This document shows positions 7,547-14,968 of a stretch of 34,509 nt of DNA, one piece after another (within the stretch, counting starts at the first letter, position 1; each line of letters starts with the position of its first letter). Position numbers and translations under genes: made by a program. The stretch spans positions 1 to 34,509 of the forward strand of contig JAQUXD010000001.1 of assembly GCA_028692535.1 (NCBI GenBank), read 5' to 3'. The DNA comes from Eubacteriales bacterium. Lineage in GTDB: Bacteria > Bacillota > Clostridia > Peptostreptococcales > Anaerovoracaceae. Below the pieces are notes generated by a model. The model was not told the DNA's origin and ran no database searches. It was given only the letters and a program-made list of their open reading frames with translations.

Positions 7547-9454
7547 ATGAAATACGAATTCGGTTACGCGGTCTGTTCGCTGGCGTTCCTTACCGTCGTC
7601 GCAGTCCATTATTTTCAAAAGAAAAGTTACCCCAGTCTTCAGAATCACATTTACGGCAAGGTGATGCTCCTGGCGCTGGCGGACCTGATCTTGGATATCG
7701 TCGGTTCCTGGACGATCATGCATGCCCAAACGCTGCCTCCCTGGATCAATTATGCCATTAATACGCCTTTTTATATCATCCAGACTATCCTGCCGGTCGC
7801 GTTGTTCATGTACGTGCTGGCCGTTGCCGAAGAACTCCGCGCCCGGAAGCGTCTTTTGATGGGCGCAATACTGTTGCCTGCGGCGATCGGTGTGTTGGCG
7901 CTTCTGAGCAATTACGCAACACGCTGGATTTTTTATGCGGATCCGGGCCAGACTTATACAAGAGGACCTTATTTTTATTGGCTCTATGGAAGCGTTGCTT
8001 TTTATCTGATTCTAACGCTGCTGGCGCTGTTGCATTATCGAAAAAACTTCATTAAGGTGCAATTTACTACTATACTGCTGTTTTTGATCTTTGTGGCTGC
8101 AGGCGTGTATATACAATATCTGTTCCCGGAGTATCTGCTCAGCAGCATGGTGATCGCGCTGGCCATTACCATGATGTTCTTCGCCATGCAGATCCCCGAA
8201 GATATGCTGGATGCGGTGACCGGCGTTTTTAACCACGCGGCGTTGATGCGATACATCGACAGCGGTGTCCGGCACAGGAGAAAAATGCTGGGGTTTGCCG
8301 TGAGCATCGAAGGTTTGCTGCACCAAGGCCAGCATCTTTCTCTGAGCGCCATGAACGAGGCGGTGAAGCAAATGGCCGATTATCTGGAGCGGCTGTGTCC
8401 GAAGGGCTGGGTCTTTCGCATGAGCGCTTCGGTATACGTGATGCTTACGGAAGACGCAGCGTGTTACGAAAAAGCCGCTGAGGAACTCAAAGAGACCGAG
8501 CTGTTTCATTATGAAACTGCGGGATCCATCATGAGGCTTCCGCTGGCGGTATGCGCATTTTCCGAGGGTGGATTGGTCACCTCGTCTACGAATTTTACCC
8601 GGCTCGTGGAAACGGCCTTTCAGAAGGCGAAAGCTTTGGGGCAAAAGGGCCTGATCCAAATCGATCCGGAGACCATAGCCGATTTGAATCGTTACGCCGC
8701 CGTGGAAACGGCCATAACAAAAGCCCTGCGTCAGGATGACTTCGAGCTGCGCTTCCAGCCGATCTACTCGCTGGGAAAAGAACGGTTTGTTTCCGCGGAA
8801 GCTCTGATTCGTCTCAGCGACCCGGGTCTGGGAGACATCCCCGCCCAAGAGATCGTTTCCATTGCGGAAGCCAACGGGACCATTGTTCAGATCGACCGAC
8901 AGGTATTGAGACGCGCCTGCCGGTTCATCCGGGAGCACGGACCCCTCGGACGATACGGTTTGGATATGATCACAGTGAACGTTTCCACCGTGGATCTGCT
9001 GCAGGATGATCTGTACGAGAGCATTATCAGCATCATTTTGGATGAAGGCATTCCTTTCGATGCCATTGGCTTGGAGATCACCGAAACGGTGTCTGCTGCT
9101 TTCAGCGATGACCTGATCGTACGGCTGCAGTCTTTCGCGCAGAAAGGCATCCGCCTGTTGCTGGACGATTTCGGCGCCGGTTATTCCAATCTGTACAGAA
9201 TCGCGAATCTGCCGCTCTACGCCGTCAAAATGGATCACAGCATGTTTTCCGCTTATGAATCCGGGACCCAGAGCGCGGTACTGTTCGAGGAGATGATCCA
9301 CCTGTGCAAACAGCTGGGATTCCTGGTGATCGTGGAAGGGATCAACCGGCCTGCGCAGATCGATGAGCTCCGACGGCTGGGTGTAGACCGGATCCAGGGC
9401 TTTCATTACTCCAAACCGCTTCCGGCCCGAGAGTTTTTGGGGCTGTTTCAGTAG
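7547..9454 (+). CDS. Membrane protein with degenerate GGDEF and EAL domain (probable c-di-GMP phosphodiesterase)
   Basis: 635 residues from the ATG at 7547, which follows AGGGAG; a longer frame from 7487 would overlap the promoter. Roughly residues 1-210 form about seven hydrophobic segments, like 7TM sensor modules. The next ~150 residues resemble a GGDEF fold but read FRMSASVYVML where the GGDEF signature should be, so cyclase activity is not expected. From about 375 an EAL domain has the expected metal- and substrate-binding motifs: EAL at 418-420, NVS, EITE, DDFGAGYS at about 540, KMD, VEG and QGFHYSKP. It therefore probably hydrolyses cyclic di-GMP to pGpG in response to a membrane signal. 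Its stop is 12 bases before the first antiporter gene, so they are probably co-transcribed. Confidence 0.85.
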   Translation: MKYEFGYAVCSLAFLTVVAVHYFQKKSYPSLQNHIYGKVMLLALADLILDIVGSWTIMHAQTLPPWINYAINTPFYIIQTILPVALFMYVLAVAEELRARKRLLMGAILLPAAIGVLALLSNYATRWIFYADPGQTYTRGPYFYWLYGSVAFYLILTLLALLHYRKNFIKVQFTTILLFLIFVAAGVYIQYLFPEYLLSSMVIALAITMMFFAMQIPEDMLDAVTGVFNHAALMRYIDSGVRHRRKMLGFAVSIEGLLHQGQHLSLSAMNEAVKQMADYLERLCPKGWVFRMSASVYVMLTEDAACYEKAAEELKETELFHYETAGSIMRLPLAVCAFSEGGLVTSSTNFTRLVETAFQKAKALGQKGLIQIDPETIADLNRYAAVETAITKALRQDDFELRFQPIYSLGKERFVSAEALIRLSDPGLGDIPAQEIVSIAEANGTIVQIDRQVLRRACRFIREHGPLGRYGLDMITVNVSTVDLLQDDLYESIISIILDEGIPFDAIGLEITETVSAAFSDDLIVRLQSFAQKGIRLLLDDFGAGYSNLYRIANLPLYAVKMDHSMFSAYESGTQSAVLFEEMIHLCKQLGFLVIVEGINRPAQIDELRRLGVDRIQGFHYSKPLPAREFLGLFQ

Positions 9455-9466
9455 AAAGGTGCAACC

Positions 9467-9937
9467 TTGCTTGTAGTCCTCTTCGCTTTATGGCTGATAT
9501 TCAACGGACGGGTGACGCCGGAGATCTTTGTCTTCGGGCTTCTTTTTGCGAGCCTGCTTCTGGGCTTTGCCTGCCGCTACATGGACTACAGTATCGAAAA
9601 AGAGCGCCGCGTCCTCTCTCTCGCCTTGCAAGTGGTTTTATATGTGGGCGCGCTGATTGCAGAGATCTGGAAAGCAAACCTGGCTACCATTCCCTATATT
9701 TTTGATAAAATACGAAAACCCGCGCCCCGGATCATTCGTTTCCGGACGGCACTACGCACGGAAACAGCCCGGGCGGTCCTGGCCAATTCCATTACTTTAA
9801 CGCCCGGAACCATTACAGTTTCTCTGGATAAGGAAGTGTTTACGGTCCATTGCCTGGATGCATCGCTGGCCAAGGATATCGAAGCCTCCCGGCTGGTTCG
9901 GCGCCTTCGGCGGATGGAGGAGGTGAGCGGGCGATGA
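9467..9937 (+). CDS. mrpE: Mrp/Mbh-type cation antiporter subunit E (MnhE family)
   Basis: Small membrane subunit of Mrp-type Na+/H+ antiporters, equivalent to MbhA. 156 residues with two or three N-terminal hydrophobic segments (LVVLFALWLIFNGRVTPEIF, then ALQVVLYVGALIAEIWKANL) and a cytoplasmic C-terminal domain holding the family signature TLTPGTITVSLDKEVFTVHC. The start is a TTG with AAAGGTG about 6 bases upstream; no nearby ATG fits. It opens a ten-gene antiporter cluster, and its stop overlaps the next start as ATGA, which suggests tight translational coupling. The role of this subunit in the assembled antiporter is structural or assembly-related as far as is known for the family. Confidence 0.9.
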   Translation: MLVVLFALWLIFNGRVTPEIFVFGLLFASLLLGFACRYMDYSIEKERRVLSLALQVVLYVGALIAEIWKANLATIPYIFDKIRKPAPRIIRFRTALRTETARAVLANSITLTPGTITVSLDKEVFTVHCLDASLAKDIEASRLVRRLRRMEEVSGR

Positions 9938-10302
9938 CATTTGTCCACACAGGCCTGCAAAAGGCTTTTGAACTGATGCTTACCGGCGCGCTTTTCCTGC
10001 TTGCGATTCTGCTGTTATTTTGTATTCTGCGCACCATCCGGGGACCCCGGATCGCAGATCGGATCTTATCGGTCAACATGGGTGGCACCATGACGATCAC
10101 CGCTATCACGATCATGGCGGTGCGCCTGAACGAAGCGTACTTGGTGGATATCAGCCTGCTCTACGCTATGATCAGTTTTCTGGCAGTCGTGATCCTGTCC
10201 CGGATCTATCGGGGCGTGTATCTGGCCCATAAGGACGCCGCCCGTCACGCGGAAGCGGATACTGCTTGCCGCAAAGAGAGGAGGGGGCCGGATGCTTCTT
10301 GA
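9934..10302 (+). CDS. mrpF: Mrp/Mbh-type cation antiporter subunit F
   Basis: MnhF/PhaF-type small membrane subunit, equivalent to MbhB. 122 residues from the ATG at 9934, which overlaps the mrpE stop as ATGA and has GGAGGAGG upstream. An open frame reaches back to 9850, but that part lies inside mrpE and has no hydrophobic character. There are three hydrophobic helices, with the family motif RTIRGPRIADRILSVN after the first and NEAYLVDISLLYAMISFLA around the third. The C-terminal 25 residues are polar. The gene's end overlaps mrpG by 11 bases. Confidence 0.9.
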   Translation: MTFVHTGLQKAFELMLTGALFLLAILLLFCILRTIRGPRIADRILSVNMGGTMTITAITIMAVRLNEAYLVDISLLYAMISFLAVVILSRIYRGVYLAHKDAARHAEADTACRKERRGPDAS

Positions 10303-10627
10303 GATTCTGCAATTTGCAGCGGGAACTTTATTTTTCCTGTCCGGTCTGATCATCTTTGTGATAGAGATTTACGGAAATTACCGATTCACCTATGTGCTCA
10401 ACCGGATGCATGCCGCATCCATCGGGGACAGTCTGGGCATCGTATTGTGTCTGATCGGACTGATGATTTTCAGTGGATTTACATTTGTGACACTAAAATT
10501 GGCGGCTGTGACGGTCTTTCTTTGGTTTTCCACACCGGTCTGCAGCCATTTGGTAGCCAAACTGGAAACCGAGACCAATGACGAACTGGAACGGGAATGC
10601 GAGGTGGATCGGGAATGCAGGGGTTGA
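10292..10627 (+). CDS. mrpG: Mrp/Mbh-type cation antiporter subunit G
   Basis: MnhG/PhaG-type subunit, equivalent to MbhC. 111 residues with three hydrophobic segments. Family features include a first helix ending in IYGNYRFTYVLNRMHAAS and a Gly-rich second helix (SLGIVLCLIGLMIFSG). The C-terminal tail is acidic and polar. The ATG has GAGGAGG about 8 bases upstream and lies inside the end of mrpF. Its own stop overlaps the DUF4040 gene by 13 bases, so the reading frames in this part of the cluster are interlocked. Confidence 0.9.
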   Translation: MLLEILQFAAGTLFFLSGLIIFVIEIYGNYRFTYVLNRMHAASIGDSLGIVLCLIGLMIFSGFTFVTLKLAAVTVFLWFSTPVCSHLVAKLETETNDELERECEVDRECRG

Positions 10628-10926
10628 TCGCGATATTATTGGCGTTGCTCGTACTGGCTGCGCTTGCCGTTTCGGCGTCTCGGAAGCTGCTGCCGGCAGT
10701 CATTATTTTCATGTCTTACAGTTTGGTGATGTCCATGGTGTGGATGTTGCTGCAAGCGCCGGATCTGGCCATCACAGAAGCCGCCGTAGGCGCCGGCATC
10801 ACTTCGGTCCTTCTCTTTATCGCTTTAAAGCGTATCGGTGAATTGGAGCGAGATCTGGAAGAATCCGAAGAAGAGATCCATTTATCCTCAGCGCGCGGCA
10901 AGCAGGAAGATCAGAGCGATGTATAA
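10615..10926 (+). CDS. DUF4040/MbhD-like subunit (counterpart of an MrpA C-terminal segment)
   Basis: 103 residues with about three hydrophobic helices. The signature APDLAITEAAVGAG (residues 48-61) is the conserved MbhD/DUF4040 motif. In classical Mrp systems it is found inside the C-terminal part of MrpA; its Asp and Glu are thought to belong to the ion path. I chose the ATG at 10615, which has GAGGTGG upstream; an ATG at 10597 in frame has no such site. The C-terminus is strongly acidic (ELERDLEESEEEIHL). The start overlaps the mrpG stop and the stop overlaps the next gene by 8 bases. As a separate gene it matches the Mbh arrangement rather than the classical seven-gene Mrp. Confidence 0.85.
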   Translation: MQGLIAILLALLVLAALAVSASRKLLPAVIIFMSYSLVMSMVWMLLQAPDLAITEAAVGAGITSVLLFIALKRIGELERDLEESEEEIHLSSARGKQEDQSDV

Positions 10927-11686
10927 AGGAACCCGGATCCAAACATTATATAATCTTCTGAGTATCGTATTCACCATACTCTTGATCGGCATACTCCTTT
11001 ACACCGTATCGGAATTGCCGGTCATGGGGGATGCGCTTCATCCGGCCAACAATGAAGTGGCTGCCCATTATCTGGTCCACGGCGCCCGGGAGACGGGTGC
11101 GCTCAACGCAGTGACTGCCATGATCCTGGATTACCGCGCTTTTGATACGCTTGGCGAGCTGTGCGTACTCTTCGTGTCGGCTTGTTCGGTCTATATATTG
11201 TTGCGTGTGGATGCCGGTCGAAAAGAAGAAGAGGTGGAAGCCCTCGATCGGCGCTACGAACCCTGGAACGACGCGATACTGAGCAAGGCATTCTTATTCC
11301 TGGTGCCGGCTGTATTTCTCTTCGGGATCTATATTACCCTTACAGGACACCTTTCGCCCGGCGGCGGCTTTTCCGGCGGCGCCATTATCGGAGCAGGTCT
11401 GCTGCTGTATCTGAATGCTTTCGGACTGGAAAAAACGGAGCGTTTTATGAATCGGATCCGGTACAGACGACTGAATTGCGGCGCGCTGGGTTTCTATTTC
11501 CTGGCGAAAGGGTATTCGTTTTTTGTGGGGGCGAATGACATCAAAAGCGTGATTTCCGTCTCGGATCAGGGGAATATCCTGTCTGCAGGACTCATCATGC
11601 CGCTGAATGTCTGCGTTGCCATCGTTGTATCCACCACGGTCTATGCCGTGTATCTGATGTTCCGGAAGGGAGGATTCAATATATGA
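10919..11686 (+). CDS. mrpB: MbhE-MrpB fusion subunit of the cation antiporter
   Basis: 255 residues that join two subunits usually encoded apart in Mbh clusters. Residues 1-95 carry two hydrophobic segments and the motif RAFDTLGE (73-80), which belongs to MbhE and the extreme C-terminal region of MrpA. Residues about 115-255 form the MnhB/MbhF domain, with four helices and the signature GHLSPGGGFSGG (143-154). A charged linker (RKEEEVEALDRR) separates them. The start is the ATG at 10919, overlapping the preceding stop by 8 bases; an upstream frame from 10838 is an alternate-frame extension. The stop overlaps mrpC (ATGA). The fusion is seen directly; its effect on the complex is not. Confidence 0.85.
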   Translation: MYKGTRIQTLYNLLSIVFTILLIGILLYTVSELPVMGDALHPANNEVAAHYLVHGARETGALNAVTAMILDYRAFDTLGELCVLFVSACSVYILLRVDAGRKEEEVEALDRRYEPWNDAILSKAFLFLVPAVFLFGIYITLTGHLSPGGGFSGGAIIGAGLLLYLNAFGLEKTERFMNRIRYRRLNCGALGFYFLAKGYSFFVGANDIKSVISVSDQGNILSAGLIMPLNVCVAIVVSTTVYAVYLMFRKGGFNI

Positions 11687-12069
11687 ACAATTATATTGTA
11701 ACGAATCTTCCCGAGGTGGCGGCCATCATATTGTTCGGCATCGGTTTTTCAAACCTGCTGCTGGCCAGGAATCTGATTAAAAAAATCATCGGTCTGAATA
11801 TCATGGATACCGCGATTTATTTATTCTTGGCGGCAAAGGGGTATGTAGACAATGCCGTTGCTCCCATCGTGCCGCCCGGAGCAGTCGATCCGGACCTTTA
11901 TGTGAACCCGGTCCCCAGCGGGCTGGTTCTCACGGGCATCGTGGTGTCCGTTTCGGTCACTGCCGTATTGCTTGCGCTCACGGTCCGGCTGTACGAAGAA
12001 TTCAACACCCTGGATATTGATGAGATCGTTCATCAGCTCAGGGTCAAAGATAAGGAGGCGATACGATGA
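11683..12069 (+). CDS. mrpC: Mrp/Mbh-type cation antiporter subunit C (NuoK-like)
   Basis: MnhC/MbhG family, homologous to NuoK of complex I. 128 residues with three hydrophobic helices. Family landmarks are LLARNLIKKIIGLNIMDTAI in the second helix region and NPVPSGLVLTGIVVSVSVTA in the third; the Pro-rich loop between them (VPPGAVDPDLYVNP) is typical. GGGAGGA lies upstream of the ATG, which overlaps the mrpB stop. The stop overlaps mrpD as ATGA. No residue looks out of place. Confidence 0.93.
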   Translation: MNNYIVTNLPEVAAIILFGIGFSNLLLARNLIKKIIGLNIMDTAIYLFLAAKGYVDNAVAPIVPPGAVDPDLYVNPVPSGLVLTGIVVSVSVTAVLLALTVRLYEEFNTLDIDEIVHQLRVKDKEAIR

Positions 12070-13601
12070 GCCTGCTTTACAATGTTCCGGCTTTTTCCAT
12101 CCTCCTTCCGATGCTGGCAGGCGTGATCTGCCTCGTGTTGCCGGCCCGGGCCTCACGCCGCCTGACCAACGCAGTGATCATCGTGCTGGCTCTGTTGTCC
12201 TTCCTTTTGCTGAACAGCTTTTTGGACGGCGCGCCCACATTTACGTACCGCATGGGCCATTACGGTGCGCCCGTCGGCAACGAAATACGGGCAGGAGAGC
12301 TGGAATCGGCTATGGCGATGATGTTTTTGGTCGTGATGATGCTGTCGCTCATGGGCGGGCGGAACCATCTGCGCAGTGATATCGGACGTTCCAAGGTCAA
12401 TCTGTATTACATTTCTGTACTGTTTCTGCTCAGTTCCATGCTGGCGCTTACGTATACCAACGACCTTTTTACCGCTTACGTGTTCGTGGAGATCAACACG
12501 GTCACCGCATGCGGGATCATCATCAGCAAAGAAGACGGCTATACCCTGGCGGCTTCCATGCGCTATTTGATCATGAGTCTGCTGGGCTCCGGCCTGTTTT
12601 TGATCGGCATTTGTCTTGTGTACGGCCTTACGGGCCACTTGCTGATGCCCAACATCCAGGAAGCAGTGAACCAGCTGGTCCGGAACGGACATTTCCAGGC
12701 GCCGCTGCAGGTGACTATTGCCCTTTTTGCCGTAGGTCTGGCCCTGAAGAGTGCCCTGTGGCCATTCCATTCCTGGCTGCCCGACGCCCACAGCAGCGCT
12801 TCCGCGGCTTCCAGCGCGATCCTCTCGGGCCTGGTGCTCAAATCTTTCATCTTTCTGATGATCAAGATTTTTTTTCGTACCGTGGGGCCCGATGTAATGA
12901 CCGGTCATGCGATCCTGAATCTGCTTCTGGTCTTTGGCATTCTGGGGATGCTGCTTGGTTCTGTCAATGCGCTGTTCGAAAAGGATATCAAACGCATGCT
13001 GGCTTTTTCCAGCGTCAGCCAGATCGGCTATATTTTCTGTGGGATCGGACTTGGGACCATTGCCGGAGTCTCGGCAGCCCTGGTACAGGTGGTCGTCCAC
13101 GCTGTGACGAAGGCGATGCTGTTCATCGCTGCCGGGGGTCTGATGGATGCTTCCGACGGAAAGAAGGATTTCAATGCCCTTCAAGGTTCAGGAAAGCGTG
13201 ATGTCGTTGCCGGGGCGGCGTTTGTCGTGGGTACGATGTCCATGATCGGTCTGCCGTTTTTTGCCGGATTCATCACAAAACTGACCCTGGTGACCGCTGC
13301 GGCGGGAGCCCACGACTGGAGGGCATACCTATCCCTTACTGCAATCGTTTTGTCCACCATTCTGACAGCGATCTATTATATCCGGATCTTATCCTTGATC
13401 TTTGGCAAAAACGGATCCGAAGATCAGGATGGGGAAGTCCGGAGCCGGCGGTTCCTGTCCGCTCATTTCCGCAGACATCTGAGCATGGATACAGAATACA
13501 TCCTGGCCATCCTGGCGTTTATCGGCATCAACCTCTGGATCGGGCTCCGGTCCGATGTGCTGGTGGATATCATCAATGTCGGTCTGTCCACGTTCCAATA
13601 A
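12066..13601 (+). CDS. mrpD: Antiporter-like subunit 1 (MrpD/MbhH type)
   Basis: Large ion-translocating membrane subunit of the ND2/ND4/ND5 superfamily, 511 residues with about 14 hydrophobic segments. The conserved charges of the proton/sodium path are present: Glu142 in the fifth helix region (FVEINT), Lys228 (LALKSALWPFHSWLPDAH), Lys259 (GLVLKSF) and Lys405 in the twelfth-helix region (FITKLTL). AAGGAGG lies 7 bases before the ATG, which overlaps the mrpC stop. Gene order directly after mrpC matches mrpD/mbhH, so I give this copy the mrpD symbol. Three more paralogues follow. Confidence 0.92.
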   Translation: MSLLYNVPAFSILLPMLAGVICLVLPARASRRLTNAVIIVLALLSFLLLNSFLDGAPTFTYRMGHYGAPVGNEIRAGELESAMAMMFLVVMMLSLMGGRNHLRSDIGRSKVNLYYISVLFLLSSMLALTYTNDLFTAYVFVEINTVTACGIIISKEDGYTLAASMRYLIMSLLGSGLFLIGICLVYGLTGHLLMPNIQEAVNQLVRNGHFQAPLQVTIALFAVGLALKSALWPFHSWLPDAHSSASAASSAILSGLVLKSFIFLMIKIFFRTVGPDVMTGHAILNLLLVFGILGMLLGSVNALFEKDIKRMLAFSSVSQIGYIFCGIGLGTIAGVSAALVQVVVHAVTKAMLFIAAGGLMDASDGKKDFNALQGSGKRDVVAGAAFVVGTMSMIGLPFFAGFITKLTLVTAAAGAHDWRAYLSLTAIVLSTILTAIYYIRILSLIFGKNGSEDQDGEVRSRRFLSAHFRRHLSMDTEYILAILAFIGINLWIGLRSDVLVDIINVGLSTFQ

Positions 13602-13632
13602 AGACACGCTGCAAGCCTGAAGGGAACAAAAA

Positions 13633-14955
13633 ATGCAAGAAGCTCCATTTGTACTTCTGACACTCACAGAGTCATTGACGCTCGCCTTTCGGGCGGACAT
13701 CCTGGGGTCGGCTTTTCTGACGCTGGCGCTGTTGATGTGGATCGCTGTGGGGATTTACGCGCTGCGGTACAAAGATCACCAGGAAAACAACGGACGTTTT
13801 TTTGCCTTTTATATTCTGACATTGGTCATGCTTTTAGGTTTATCGTTCGCAGCAAACTATATGACGATGTATCTGTTTTTCGAGATGATGACGCTCTGTT
13901 CGGTCCCGCTGGTGCTGCACAACGGCTCAGCGAAAGCCAATTCCGCCGCAAAAAAATACTTGTTCTACTCTATTTTCGGTGCGACACTGGGACTTATAGG
14001 ACTCTTTTTCATCCATGCGTACTCGGTTTCTTCGGATTTTCTGCCCGGTGGCGTGCTGGATGCGGCAAAGATCGCCGGCAATGAAGAACTGCTGCGTACA
14101 GTGGCTTTTTTCGCAGTGATGGGCTTTGGCGCCAAAGCCGGACTCTTCCCGCTTCACGCCTGGTTGCCGGCTGCCCATCCTGTGGCGCCCTCGCCGGCCA
14201 GCGCCGTCCTGTCGGGGGTTATTACGAAAGCCGGCGTCTTCTGTATCATCCGGGTGATCTATTTTCAGTTTGGCGCAGATTTCTTGCGGGACACGTGGGT
14301 ACAGCGGTCCTGGATCGCCGTGGCGTTGCTGACAATCCTGATGGGTTCGCTGATGGCGTTTCGGGAAAAACAACTGAAAACCCGGCTGGCGTATTCCACC
14401 GTGAGTCAAGTCTCTTATGTCTTGCTGGGTCTCTTTTTTCTGAACGAAGCTGCTTTTGCCGGCGCTTTGCTTCATGTGCTGTATCACAGCGTTTTAAAAG
14501 ACGGACTGTTTCTTTCCGCCGGAAACATCTTGTACCAGACCCGCCTGGAATATGTGGGAGATTTGAAAGGTCTGGGTCGGCAGATGCCTCTGACGCTGAG
14601 TTGCTTTGCGATATTTTCCCTGGGTTTGACGGGCATACCGCCTTTTGCGGGCTTTTTGAGCAAATGGGAGCTGGCCACAGGTGCTCTGAGTTCAGGGCTT
14701 CTGCCCTACGCGTGGCTTGCGCCTGCTGTCCTGCTGATCAGTGCCATGCTGACGGCCGGGTATCTTTTTCCCATCGTCATCCACGGATTTTTTCCTGGGC
14801 GGGCGTATCGCAGTGAAGGGCCAGACACCGGCGAGGCCCCGGTCGCAATGGTAGGCGTGGTGGGCGTGCTGGCTGCGGCCACAGTTGTTCTGGGACTTTT
14901 CGGCGGCCCCATACTGAAGTTCTTCCTCGATCTGGCCGGGACGGTACTTTTATGA
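13633..14955 (+). CDS. Antiporter-like subunit 2 (MrpD/NuoM-NuoN type)
   Basis: 440 residues, again about 12-14 hydrophobic segments of the ND2/ND4 superfamily. The path residues are Glu84 (LFFEMMT), Lys168 (GFGAKAGLFPLHAWLPAAHP), Lys199 (GVITKAG) and Lys344 (FLSKWEL). It is shorter than subunit 1 at the N-terminus, but no conserved helix appears lost. AAGGGAA lies upstream of the ATG, 31 bases after mrpD. The sequence around the seventh and eighth helices (HPVAPSPASAVLSG) is much closer to subunit 4 than to subunit 1, suggesting that these two descend from a common duplication. Confidence 0.88.
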   Translation: MQEAPFVLLTLTESLTLAFRADILGSAFLTLALLMWIAVGIYALRYKDHQENNGRFFAFYILTLVMLLGLSFAANYMTMYLFFEMMTLCSVPLVLHNGSAKANSAAKKYLFYSIFGATLGLIGLFFIHAYSVSSDFLPGGVLDAAKIAGNEELLRTVAFFAVMGFGAKAGLFPLHAWLPAAHPVAPSPASAVLSGVITKAGVFCIIRVIYFQFGADFLRDTWVQRSWIAVALLTILMGSLMAFREKQLKTRLAYSTVSQVSYVLLGLFFLNEAAFAGALLHVLYHSVLKDGLFLSAGNILYQTRLEYVGDLKGLGRQMPLTLSCFAIFSLGLTGIPPFAGFLSKWELATGALSSGLLPYAWLAPAVLLISAMLTAGYLFPIVIHGFFPGRAYRSEGPDTGEAPVAMVGVVGVLAAATVVLGLFGGPILKFFLDLAGTVLL

Positions 14956-14968
14956 AGAGCGGTGAACG

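Noticed and set aside
8012-9406. A 464-codon minus-strand frame opposite the EAL gene
   Set aside because: The plus-strand EAL domain is certain; the reverse product has no domain or start signal.
10838-10918. An N-terminal extension of the MbhE-MrpB gene from 10838
   Set aside because: It lies wholly inside the DUF4040 gene in another frame and is highly charged; the family proteins begin near the ATG at 10919.
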